From Colwellia sp. C2M11 (lineage in GTDB: Bacteria; Pseudomonadota; Gammaproteobacteria; Enterobacterales; Alteromonadaceae), in NCBI RefSeq assembly GCF_018860915.1, contig NZ_JAHKQD010000009.1:298730-362729 (forward strand): a DNA stretch of 64,000 nucleotides, in the 5' to 3' direction. Below the pieces are notes generated by a model. The model had not been told where the DNA came from and ran no database searches. It saw only the letters and a program-made list of their open reading frames with translations. Shown here one piece after another: positions 50,267 to 59,061 of the stretch. The first letter of the stretch is position 1; the number at the start of each line of letters is the position of its first letter. Made by a program: the position numbers and the translations under genes.

Positions 50267-52022
50267 GCTCGATTATATACCTATCAATAACTTTTTCTAA
50301 CATGCTTAATGGCATAGAGCCATTTTTCAAAATTTGATCATGAAAATCACGTAGATCAAATTTTTCTCCTAAAATTTGTTCTGCACTATGACGTAAACGT
50401 TTTATTGTTAATTCACCAATTTTGTAAGATAAGGCCTGTCCAGGCCATGAGATATAGCGATCTATTTCAGTTTGCACATTATGTAATGAGAGGGCGGTGT
50501 TATTTGCAAGGTAATCTATCGCCTGTTGTCTAGTCCAACCTTTAGTATGTATACCGGTATCAACCACAAGACGACAAGCTCGCCACATTTCGTAGGTTAA
50601 GCGTCCAAAATCTTGATAAGGGGTTTCATATATTCCCGCTTCTATGCCAAGGAACTCTGAATATAAGCCCCATCCTTCACCAAAAGCAGAGATATAGGTG
50701 CGATTTCTAAACTGTGGAACATTTTGCATTTCTTTGGCAATAGAGCCTTGTAGATGGTGCCCAGGCACAGCTTCATGTAAGGTTAACGCTGGTAAAGCAT
50801 ATAATGGGCGTCGATCTAATCGATAAGTATTTACCCAGTAATTACCAGCTTGATCATCGCGAGAGGGACCAGAATAGCGGCCGGTAGTGTACTTTGGTGC
50901 AATATTTTTAGGGACTTCAATTACGCCATAAGGCGTTCTTGGTAACCTTGTAAATAGTGAGGGCAATTTTGCATCCATTTTTTTGGCAATGTACGAAGCC
51001 TCTTTTAATAAGTCTCGCGGGGTCTTAGCGTAGAATTGTTCATCGGTGCGTAAAAAGTCAATAAAAGCTTTAAAGTCTCCATTAAAACCAATCCTTGTTA
51101 TTATGCCATCCATCTCAGTTCGTATACGTTTAACTTCAGCTAAACCTTTTTGATGAACCTGCTCTGCAGTTATTGCTAGTGTGGTGTAGTGTTCAACACG
51201 GTTTTGATAATAATTTTTACCATTTGGCAATGAAGTCGCGGCAATGTTATCTCTAGCATTGGGTTGATATCGATTGACCATAAAGTCATAGTATTGCTGA
51301 TAAGCAGGCATTACTTGTTCAATTAGAATTTCTTTAGCTTCGTTTTGAATGCTATGTTGAATGGCAGGTGCAACAAATACTGACATCTTTTTAAAAGGTG
51401 TATAATAGCTGCTGTCGGTAACATCTTCTTTTATAAATGCTAAAATAGATTGCTCAAAGCCTTTTAAGACAACTTTAGGTTGAGTAATTTTTTCATCTAT
51501 CCCCAAATTCATCCAGAAAATTTGTTGCTCAAAGTAGTGTGGAATAGCACGCAACTTTGATAAATAATCTTGATAGTCTTGCTCGCTTTTAAGGTTAACT
51601 TGTTGGCTAATATTAGCAATCCACACATGAAACCCAGACTCGGCTGTAAGTGGCATATAATGTTCTTTATTAATGTAACTATCGAGTTTGTTTTTCAGCG
51701 TGTAAGATAAAACAGCATGGTTAATCTGATTGTCTAAACTAAGTTCATTTACATCAATACTCATTAAGTTATTGTATATATTTTGACGCTTTATATTTTC
51801 TTGCGCTAAAAATTCGGGTGACAAGTTTGGTAACCTTGCGTTATTTCTATCTGCCGGAGGTTTGTTAAAAGGGCTATTTTTTTGGTAAAACTGTTGATAC
51901 GTTTGTATTAGCTGCAGTAATTGTTGATCGCTAGTCGTGATTTCTACTTCATTTTGAACTGGTGTTGTTTGGCTACAGCTTAGTAATAAAAGTACAAAAA
52001 GTAAGGTTAAGAGATTTCTCAT
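50253..52022 (-). CDS. DUF885 family lipoprotein
   Basis: About 589 residues. A lipoprotein signal (LLLLSCSQ) precedes the mature Cys near residue 16. The family hallmark HEAVPGHH is present around two-thirds along, resembling a zinc metallopeptidase site. DUF885 proteins are predicted periplasmic peptidases without a settled substrate. The frame opens with TTG at 52031; ATG at 52022 is the natural start. The 3' end is overlapped in antisense by the c-di-GMP riboswitch unit. Confidence 0.88.
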   Translation of the reverse strand: MRNLLTLLFVLLLLSCSQTTPVQNEVEITTSDQQLLQLIQTYQQFYQKNSPFNKPPADRNNARLPNLSPEFLAQENIKRQNIYNNLMSIDVNELSLDNQINHAVLSYTLKNKLDSYINKEHYMPLTAESGFHVWIANISQQVNLKSEQDYQDYLSKLRAIPHYFEQQIFWMNLGIDEKITQPKVVLKGFEQSILAFIKEDVTDSSYYTPFKKMSVFVAPAIQHSIQNEAKEILIEQVMPAYQQYYDFMVNRYQPNARDNIAATSLPNGKNYYQNRVEHYTTLAITAEQVHQKGLAEVKRIRTEMDGIITRIGFNGDFKAFIDFLRTDEQFYAKTPRDLLKEASYIAKKMDAKLPSLFTRLPRTPYGVIEVPKNIAPKYTTGRYSGPSRDDQAGNYWVNTYRLDRRPLYALPALTLHEAVPGHHLQGSIAKEMQNVPQFRNRTYISAFGEGWGLYSEFLGIEAGIYETPYQDFGRLTYEMWRACRLVVDTGIHTKGWTRQQAIDYLANNTALSLHNVQTEIDRYISWPGQALSYKIGELTIKRLRHSAEQILGEKFDLRDFHDQILKNGSMPLSMLEKVIDRYIIEQKNS

Positions 52023-52228
52023 TATGATCAACTTAATTAAAAAACACAGTGTAATGTCTTAGCATTGTAACTGAAATTAATAATAAATTTAGTAGATATT
52101 TTATCGTAAATACTACAGAATCAGTTTTACCTTAATTGAATAACATTTTGTTTAATGAGCAATTTGTTCGGTTAGTGGGTATAACAAATGCGCTAGGCTT
52201 AAATGATTAGTTTCATAGAGGTAAACCG

Positions 52229-53212
52229 TTGAAATATCAAGATTCTATAATGCAAGCAAATAAAACTATGTCGCAGGCAGTTACTCAACTGAACCAGTGG
52301 GATTTACCTGTGAACCCTATCAATTATGCTGTTAGTTACGAGTATTGCAAAAACAATAACCCGCTATTGATTGCTAATATTAAACACTTGCGTTTATCTG
52401 GCAAAGTGCTAGATAATTTTTTTATGGAACAACTTTATAAAGATTACTTTCTTGAGCAAAGTAAGTTTCGTAATGAAATTGTTTCAGATTTATCACATCT
52501 CTTTAGTCAAATTAACTCAAGTTATGAGCAATCTATCTCTGGCTCGCAAAGTTTTATCGACCAACTCGATGATTGTATTCCAGCTTTAATGTCGAATAAT
52601 AAAAATGGTGTGAGGTTAGCAATTGCTAAACTTCACCAAGCATCAATGGCTTTTAAAAGCCAACAACAAAGATTAGTAGAACAAGTAGAAATATCTAAAT
52701 TAAAAACACAAGAGTTAGAAGCTGAGCTTGAGGAAGTACGTAAAGAAATATATCTAGATCCTGTGACTGGTTTATATAATACAAAAGCTATGGTCGAGCA
52801 TGTTGATACTTGGTTAAGTGAAGATGGCAATAAAAGTATTGCCGCTATTGTAATCAGTGTTGATCATTTTAAAATATTTAATGAGCGATTTGGTCCTTTA
52901 ATTGGCGATGTTATTTTATCAAAAATGGCGAAAAAAATAGCTAGCTATGTTGATGTTAGTGGTTTACCTGTTCGCTCTGCCAGTGACGAGTTTATTGTGC
53001 TAATGCCTGATATTGACGCTGGTATCGCCAGTGAAATAGCGGAAAAAATAAAGCAAGGTGTTGATAAATTACGTTTTGTCAGTGTGCAGTCGGGCATTAG
53101 GTTACCAAAAATGAGCATTTCATGTGGTATTAGTGAAATGAGACATCAGGAATCTTTAAATCATTTTATTAGTAGAAGTCGTAAAAGTATCCTTCCTCAA
53201 TTTAATTGCTAG
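52229..53212 (+). CDS. GGDEF-domain protein with altered ASDEF signature
   Basis: The protein has 327 residues with no membrane segment. The N-terminal half is helical, ending in a coiled coil (about 145-175). The C-terminal GGDEF domain starts at LDPVTGLYN. The catalytic signature reads SASDEF instead of GGDEF: the acidic pair and Phe remain but both glycines are changed, so activity is uncertain. The TTG start is well supported by AGAGGT six bases upstream. It is convergent with the DUF523 gene, eight bases away. Confidence 0.85.
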   Translation: MKYQDSIMQANKTMSQAVTQLNQWDLPVNPINYAVSYEYCKNNNPLLIANIKHLRLSGKVLDNFFMEQLYKDYFLEQSKFRNEIVSDLSHLFSQINSSYEQSISGSQSFIDQLDDCIPALMSNNKNGVRLAIAKLHQASMAFKSQQQRLVEQVEISKLKTQELEAELEEVRKEIYLDPVTGLYNTKAMVEHVDTWLSEDGNKSIAAIVISVDHFKIFNERFGPLIGDVILSKMAKKIASYVDVSGLPVRSASDEFIVLMPDIDAGIASEIAEKIKQGVDKLRFVSVQSGIRLPKMSISCGISEMRHQESLNHFISRSRKSILPQFNC

Positions 53213-53219
53213 ATAACTG

Positions 53220-53681
53220 TTATTTATCTAATAACACAGACAAATCTTGCAGATTATTTTCAGAGAAAACCTGAATACCTTCCTGAGTTAGTATTTTAGT
53301 CGTTACGCCTTGACCAGGTACTTTTTGATTTGAAAATGAACCGTCATAAATAAGTGTACTGCCACAAGACGGGCTTGATTCTTTCATAATGGCAAATCGA
53401 ATCTTGTGCTTACGGCATAATGTTAATGCTTGTTTTGCACCAAAATTAAAGGCTTCAGTAACATCAATTCCCGAAACTGTAATGACTTTATCGCTATCGG
53501 GTTGTTGCTCTGCTGGCTCTCTAGGGACCGGTAAGCCGCCAGAAACTTCAGGACATATGGCAATCAGACGGTTTTGTTTGTGCCATAAGGTTAGCAGTGG
53601 ATGCTTTAATTGTATTGTTTCACTATTATAGCGAACCTTATCACCTAAAAAGCAACGGCTAATTAATATATGGTCAAACAT
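53220..53681 (-). CDS. DUF523 family protein
   Basis: About 153 residues. Conserved cysteines appear in ISRCFLGDKVRY, ICPEVSGGLPVPR and SPSCGSTLIYDG, the typical DUF523 pattern, which may bind metal or a cluster. ATG at 53681 overlaps the stop of the upstream gene and suggests coupling. Its function is unknown. Confidence 0.82.
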   Translation of the reverse strand: MFDHILISRCFLGDKVRYNSETIQLKHPLLTLWHKQNRLIAICPEVSGGLPVPREPAEQQPDSDKVITVSGIDVTEAFNFGAKQALTLCRKHKIRFAIMKESSPSCGSTLIYDGSFSNQKVPGQGVTTKILTQEGIQVFSENNLQDLSVLLDK

Positions 53682-53979
53682 GATTTGTGAGCACACCATA
53701 TAAAGGTTGAATTTGTGTAGTACTTATTTCATCTTGGGCGCTAAACCAGCAAGATTGGCTATAATAATCAAAATTTAGCATAAGTTCAGCATTTGCCCAT
53801 AAAAACCGAATATCCTCCCTATCTGCGCCTATGGTAGTTTCTTTTATAGAATGATTTGGTATTTTATTTAATAATAATTGACTAAGCGCAAGAATATCTT
53901 CTTGAAACCAAGTATTTTCAAATAGAACACTTATTTGATCATCAATCAAGTCAATTGATTGTATTTTAATCGGTAGCAT
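53674..53979 (-). CDS. Small hypothetical protein (possibly DUF3630)
   Basis: The protein has 101 residues, acidic, ending with a conserved-looking LMLNFDYYSQSCWFS segment that recalls DUF3630 proteins of vibrios and Shewanella; that link is from memory. It overlaps the DUF523 gene by eight bases and forms an operon with it. Confidence 0.55.
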   Translation of the reverse strand: MLPIKIQSIDLIDDQISVLFENTWFQEDILALSQLLLNKIPNHSIKETTIGADREDIRFLWANAELMLNFDYYSQSCWFSAQDEISTTQIQPLYGVLTNHV

Positions 53980-54175
53980 TGAGTTCTCATTTAGTGAAAT
54001 AAATTTAATTCATTTAGGTTGTTGGGTTTGATTAACGTATCATAATACCGTGTATATATACGTCAATTCGTTATATTGATTATATGATTAAACCAAAAAA
54101 ACAACGACAGAATCACTTATTTTATTTATACTAAATTCAGAATATAAATTTAATATTTAAAGAGAGAGTATTACT

Positions 54176-54475
54176 ATGAAAAAACTTATCCTCGCGCTTT
54201 CTACGACTGTATTGATGGCATCTCCTGTTTTTGCTGGTGATGCGGCTGCTGGTAAAGGTAAATCAATGGTGTGCGCGGCATGTCATGGTGCTGAAGGTGT
54301 TTCGGCTATTCCTATTTATCCTAACCTTGCTGGACAAAAAGAAGCTTATCTTGCAAAACAGCTAACAGATTTTAAATCGGGCAAACGTGATGAGCCTACC
54401 ATGAAAGGTATGGCTGCTGCGTTAAGTGATGAAGATATAGCTGATTTAGCAGCTTATTATGCTAGCTTGAAGTAG
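54176..54475 (+). CDS. One-haem class I periplasmic cytochrome c
   Basis: The protein has 99 residues with a signal peptide ending VFAGDA. The single haem motif is CAACH, followed by YPNLAGQ and a distal methionine region near MKGMAAAL. By hand alignment about 50 of 78 positions match domain 1 of the three-haem cytochrome at 2220, so the two are close paralogues. It is probably a soluble electron carrier. It is monocistronic with its own terminator. Confidence 0.92.
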   Translation: MKKLILALSTTVLMASPVFAGDAAAGKGKSMVCAACHGAEGVSAIPIYPNLAGQKEAYLAKQLTDFKSGKRDEPTMKGMAAALSDEDIADLAAYYASLK

Positions 54476-54510
54476 AATATATTTATTAGTTTCTACTGTC
54501 CTTAGTTTAT

Positions 54511-54537
54511 AAAAAAGCGCTTTTGAGCGCTTTTTTA
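54511..54537 (+). terminator. Intrinsic terminator after the cytochrome gene
   Basis: AAAAAAGCGC and GCGCTTTTTT form a symmetric hairpin with loop TTTTGA, usable in both directions, between the cytochrome gene and recQ. Confidence 0.85.
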
Positions 54538-54626
54538 TCTTAAAATATGTAACTATAAAATATAACGATAGAGACTGTTCAAGCTTAATTAAAGCGAGTT
54601 GAAGTTATTTTTAATGGGCGAGCAGC

Positions 54627-56450
54627 TTAGGTGTTTTCTTTGATTAGCTCAATAAAGGCTTTACCGTATCGTGATAATTTGACATCACCAATACCACTAA
54701 TGGTTAGCATTTGAGTAGCGTTTATTGGTTTAACTCTGGCTAACTCCGACAATGTAGCATCATTAAATACAATAAAAGGTGCAATATTTTCACTGTCGGC
54801 AATACTTTTTCTAAGTTCACGCAACTTACGGAATAAAGCTTTATCATAAGACTGAGTTTGATTTTTACTTTGCCAGTAACTGGCTTTTTGTAAACGTGGG
54901 CTCGCAAGCATTAATGGCTCTGTTGCTTTCAGTACGCTTCTTGATGCTTCTGTTAAGCAAAGGGCTGATTGTTGCTCTATATCTTGTTGTAGATAACCTA
55001 AGTGAATTAACTGGCCAATAATTGCAAACCAATAGCCAGGTGACTTACTACTACCAATACCAAATGTTGATACTTTATCGTGCTCTTGGTGTAATACTTT
55101 ACTCTTCTTTTCACCGCGTAGCACATCCACCACATGGTTGATATCACCTTGCTGTTTGATACGAAAAACACAAGATAATACTTTTTGAGAGGCTTCGGTT
55201 GCATCGAATTGGCTAGGTGGGTCTAAGCAAATATCACAATTACCACAGCCTTGTTGTGTGTATTCTGCAAAATAGTTTAATACCACTTGTCTACGGCAGG
55301 TTTGTGCTTCAATAAAGGCATTCATTGCTCCAAAACGTTGCATTTCAACATTAACGCGTTGAGAATTATCACCTTCACTAATACGTTTTTTAATACGACT
55401 AATATCTTTATCAGCTACTAAAAATAATGCTTCTGCTGGCAAACCATCGCGACCTGCTCGGCCTATTTCTTGATAGTATGATTCTAATGTACGTGGGGGT
55501 TCAAAATGAATAACATAGCGCACATTCGGTTTATTAATCCCTAAACCAAAAGCAACGGTCGCAATGACTATTTGAATGTTGTCTTTAGTAAAGCCTTCTT
55601 GCACAAGTGCTCTAATGTCACTTTCTAATCCCGCATGATATGCCGCGCAATTAATGCCACAAGCAGCTAAATATTTTGATAGCTTCTCTACTTGCCAACG
55701 GCTATTACAATAAATAATACCAGAATCATCACCTTGCTTTTTTACATAACCTAATACTTGTTTTTCACCGTCATATTTTGGTGCTAACGTGAAGCGAATA
55801 TTAGGCCTATCAAAACTGTCTAAGTGAATGTATGGGTTATTTAATGATAGCTGGGTGAGTATATCTTTACGTGTAGTAACATCTGCCGTAGCAGTTAATG
55901 CCATGACAGGTACATAAGGAAAGTGTTGTTTTAATGCGTGTAATTGCGTGTAAGCTGGGCGAAAATCATGGCCCCATTGAGAAATACAATGTGCTTCATC
56001 TATAGCAAACATACTCAGTGGTAATTCACTTAACCCTTGTAAAAAATAGCGACTAGTTAATCGTTCAGGCGCAACATAAAGTAGTTTGATTTTACCTTGT
56101 GATAGTTTTGAAAAAATATCATTAATTGTACTTTGATCTAAGGATGAATTAATAAAAGCTGCGGAAATTCCTTGATGTGTGAGGTTATCTACTTGGTCTT
56201 TCATTAATGATATTAATGGAGATACTACAATGGTCACACCGGGAAGTAACACAGCAGGTAGTTGGTAGCATAACGATTTACCACCACCAGTAGGCATCAA
56301 AACTAAAGAGTCTCGCCCTTGCATAAGGTTGTTGATTATTTCTGCTTGGCCTGAGCGAAAGCTGTCGTAACCAAAATAGTGCTTTAAGGTATCAAGCAAT
56401 AATTTTTGTTGATCAGATTCAGCGGCAGCAGGCAGGGTAACAGTATTCAA
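54627..56450 (-). CDS. recQ: ATP-dependent DNA helicase RecQ
   Basis: The protein has 607 residues: helicase domains with Walker [11 protein letters not shown] and DEAH box, the zinc-binding region ([10 protein letters not shown]...CGNCDIC), the RQC winged helix, and a C-terminal HRDC domain (about 530-605). It acts in RecF-pathway recombination and fork repair. yigI and rarD are divergent neighbours, as in other gammaproteobacteria. Confidence 0.97.
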   Translation of the reverse strand: MNTVTLPAAAESDQQKLLLDTLKHYFGYDSFRSGQAEIINNLMQGRDSLVLMPTGGGKSLCYQLPAVLLPGVTIVVSPLISLMKDQVDNLTHQGISAAFINSSLDQSTINDIFSKLSQGKIKLLYVAPERLTSRYFLQGLSELPLSMFAIDEAHCISQWGHDFRPAYTQLHALKQHFPYVPVMALTATADVTTRKDILTQLSLNNPYIHLDSFDRPNIRFTLAPKYDGEKQVLGYVKKQGDDSGIIYCNSRWQVEKLSKYLAACGINCAAYHAGLESDIRALVQEGFTKDNIQIVIATVAFGLGINKPNVRYVIHFEPPRTLESYYQEIGRAGRDGLPAEALFLVADKDISRIKKRISEGDNSQRVNVEMQRFGAMNAFIEAQTCRRQVVLNYFAEYTQQGCGNCDICLDPPSQFDATEASQKVLSCVFRIKQQGDINHVVDVLRGEKKSKVLHQEHDKVSTFGIGSSKSPGYWFAIIGQLIHLGYLQQDIEQQSALCLTEASRSVLKATEPLMLASPRLQKASYWQSKNQTQSYDKALFRKLRELRKSIADSENIAPFIVFNDATLSELARVKPINATQMLTISGIGDVKLSRYGKAFIELIKENT

Positions 56451-56601
56451 CAGATAGTCTTTAATGATTTATAGTAATGCTTATTTTACCTGAGAGAAGG
56501 GGGCGTGACATCATTATTTTCCAATTTTGTAAAAATGATGCTAATCTAATTCAAACAAGTCAGACCAGCATGTGTTTGAATGAACGCTAAGGTGTATTTG
56601 A

Positions 56602-57057
56602 ATGAATCAAGAAGAAATGTATCAACAAGTGACTACTTTTTGGAATGGTAATATGCCATTTAATCAATTATTAGGTCTGGAAATTACCCGTTTTAATGCA
56701 CAAAAATCTGAAGTACGCTTCCCTTGGAGTGATAAACTGATTGGTAATCCAATACAAAAAATCCTTCATGGCGGTGTAACGGCGTCTGCACTTGATCTTG
56801 CCGGAGGAGCCGTTGTGGTTGCTAATATCATCGAACAACTTCCTGAAATTACCCCTATTACTATTGAGCAAAGTTTAAAAAAAATTAGTACAATAGATTT
56901 ACGTACAGATTATTTACGACCAGGGCGAGGTGAAGAGTTTATTGTAACTGCACATATTATACGAAGCGGCAGTAAAGTTGCTGTAGCGCGTATGGAAATG
57001 CACAATGAACTTGGCGAACATATAGCGTTTGGTACAGGTACTTATATTGTTGGCTAG
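56602..57057 (+). CDS. yigI: YigI-type hotdog thioesterase
   Basis: A 151-residue hotdog-fold protein with HGGVTASALDLAGG, the usual active-site helix of the PaaI/YigI group. Its setting between recQ and rarD matches yigI in E. coli. It probably hydrolyses an acyl-CoA. Confidence 0.85.
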   Translation: MNQEEMYQQVTTFWNGNMPFNQLLGLEITRFNAQKSEVRFPWSDKLIGNPIQKILHGGVTASALDLAGGAVVVANIIEQLPEITPITIEQSLKKISTIDLRTDYLRPGRGEEFIVTAHIIRSGSKVAVARMEMHNELGEHIAFGTGTYIVG

Positions 57058-57167
57058 TACCACAAAAAATATAAATGTTAGGAATGTAAATATAATTACC
57101 TAACACTGAAATCTTCGATGTTGTGCTATGATACTGTTCTAGCTAGTTATTATCATAAAAGAACTCT

Positions 57168-58082
57168 ATGGCACTTTCACAACAAAAATCATCAACAGGC
57201 AGTGGCGTCACTAATGCACTAGCAGCTTATTTTATGTGGGGGCTTGCACCAATATATTTTAAGTTGCTAATTGATATTGGGGCGGGCGAAATTTTAATGC
57301 ACCGTGTTGTTTGGTCAAGTGTCTTTTTATTGTTATTAGTATTACTAAGCAAAAAACGGTTAGTACTAATGCAACTATGTAAACAGCCTAAAGTTATAGC
57401 CAAACTGAGTTTATCAGCAGCGGTATTAGCGGTTAACTGGTTGATATTTATATGGGCTATCAATAACAATCATTTACTTGATGCCAGCCTAGGTTATTTC
57501 ATTAACCCATTATTTAATGTTGCTCTAGGTATGATCTTTTTTAATGAGCGTTTACGACGTAATCAGAAAATTGCCGTCGTTCTGGCTGGATTTGGAGTGT
57601 TTGTACAGCTTTTTACAGTTGGTTCACTTCCTTTGGTTTCTTTAGTGTTGGCAAGTACTTTTGCCATTTATGGGGTACTCAGAAAAAAAATGCACGTTGA
57701 TTCTTTTGTCGGCTTGCTTATTGAGTCTTTATTGATGTTGCCTATTGCGATACTTTATTGGCTCTATTTTATTGACAGCTCAACAGCCGATTTAACCTCA
57801 AATAGCGCCTCATTAAACTTTACCCTAATAATGGCGGGTATTGTTACGACTGCGCCTTTATTGTGCTTTACCGCTGCAGCGAAACGCTTAACATTATCAA
57901 GTTTGGGATTTTTTCAATATATAGGTCCAAGTATTATGTTTTTACTTGCTACTTTTTATTATAAAGAATCAATGCAATTAGCAGAGTTTGCGACGTTTAT
58001 TTTTATTTGGCTAGCTTTAGCGCTTTATAGTATTGATGCTTACCGCACCATGAAAAAAACTCAAATACCTAATACTCAATAG
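57168..58082 (+). CDS. rarD: EamA-family transporter RarD
   Basis: A 304-residue membrane protein with ten predicted helices and the RarD opening NALAAYFMWGLAPIYFKLL. The substrate is unknown; chloramphenicol-sensitivity labels in databases are weakly founded. It follows yigI by 110 bases. Confidence 0.92.
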   Translation: MALSQQKSSTGSGVTNALAAYFMWGLAPIYFKLLIDIGAGEILMHRVVWSSVFLLLLVLLSKKRLVLMQLCKQPKVIAKLSLSAAVLAVNWLIFIWAINNNHLLDASLGYFINPLFNVALGMIFFNERLRRNQKIAVVLAGFGVFVQLFTVGSLPLVSLVLASTFAIYGVLRKKMHVDSFVGLLIESLLMLPIAILYWLYFIDSSTADLTSNSASLNFTLIMAGIVTTAPLLCFTAAAKRLTLSSLGFFQYIGPSIMFLLATFYYKESMQLAEFATFIFIWLALALYSIDAYRTMKKTQIPNTQ

Positions 58083-58264
58083 TATGGGTAACGCCTGGTT
58101 ATTATTGTACAGTGAAGTTTGTGGTTGATTTGATTAATATAATTGTTATTATTTTGGTATTCTGTTGAAATATGATTATCAACTTTTATTATTTGTAGGG
58201 CAGCGTAACGTACAAAATTATTGAAAATAACACTTCCCCGAAAAGGCTATAAGAGCTATTTGTT

Positions 58265-58939
58265 ATGCATAAAATAAAATCACCTACAGTAAACCAACAG
58301 TTATGTGCTGTTACCCTACTAGGCAATTTAGTTGCCGATCCTGATATTCGTTATCGAGCGAACCCTGTCTCTGCAATCACTGAAATTACGCTTGCTACAA
58401 GCTCAAAATGGTTAGATAAAAAAACAAATCAATTTAAAGAATGGACTAGTTACCATAGCGTTAGAGTTGAAGGTGACTTGGTTGAGCAAACTTTATTAAC
58501 GGCTAAAAAGGGTGACATTCTTTTAGTTCACGGCTACTTAAGCCATATAAAGCCCAGTGGCGATACAAAAAATACTGCTTTATCTATTGTTCATGCAAAT
58601 TTTATCCAAAAGTTTAATAAAGGCTATACTCAAACAATTAATCAAATTTTATGTAGTGCTCAACTTAGCTCTACTCCTAAATTGATAACTACACAAAATA
58701 ATAAAAACCTAGCGCAAGTGACTATAATAATAAATCAACAGGATTATTCTGTGGATAAGCAATGCTGGTTAAGTCATCAGGTCGTCCTAGAGTTACATGT
58801 GTGGGGTAAACAAGCACAGTATTTGGTTGATAATGCTAAAGTTAATGATAGTGTTATGGTAGAAGGTAAATTGAGTTATTTAGCGACGGCGGATAAAAAA
58901 CAATTTATAGAAGCTAAAACAGTCCATTTACTGTCTTAA
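58265..58939 (+). CDS. Tandem OB-fold SSB-like protein
   Basis: The protein has 224 residues with two successive single-strand DNA-binding type OB domains (about 10-115 and 128-224). Domain 1 shows VTLLGNLVADPDIRY and KWLDKKTNQFKEWTSYHSV, domain 2 QILCSAQLSSTPKL and VVLELHVWGKQA. It lacks the acidic DDxPF tail that recruits partner proteins to housekeeping SSB. It is not the main SSB. It might be a two-domain SSB as in Deinococcus or a PriB-like accessory. Confidence 0.72.
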   Translation: MHKIKSPTVNQQLCAVTLLGNLVADPDIRYRANPVSAITEITLATSSKWLDKKTNQFKEWTSYHSVRVEGDLVEQTLLTAKKGDILLVHGYLSHIKPSGDTKNTALSIVHANFIQKFNKGYTQTINQILCSAQLSSTPKLITTQNNKNLAQVTIIINQQDYSVDKQCWLSHQVVLELHVWGKQAQYLVDNAKVNDSVMVEGKLSYLATADKKQFIEAKTVHLLS

Positions 58940-59061
58940 TTTATGTTGCCTGAATTCGTATTATTTTAACTAATACTCGCTCTACCTACATACTAGCAAG
59001 CCGCTTATATTATAGGATTTAAGCAGAAAACCCTTACAATATTAAAATAAAGTGAACAATT

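Noticed and set aside
54051..54064. CGTGTATATATACG as an operator
   Set aside because: It is mostly alternating TA in an AT-rich genome and may be chance.
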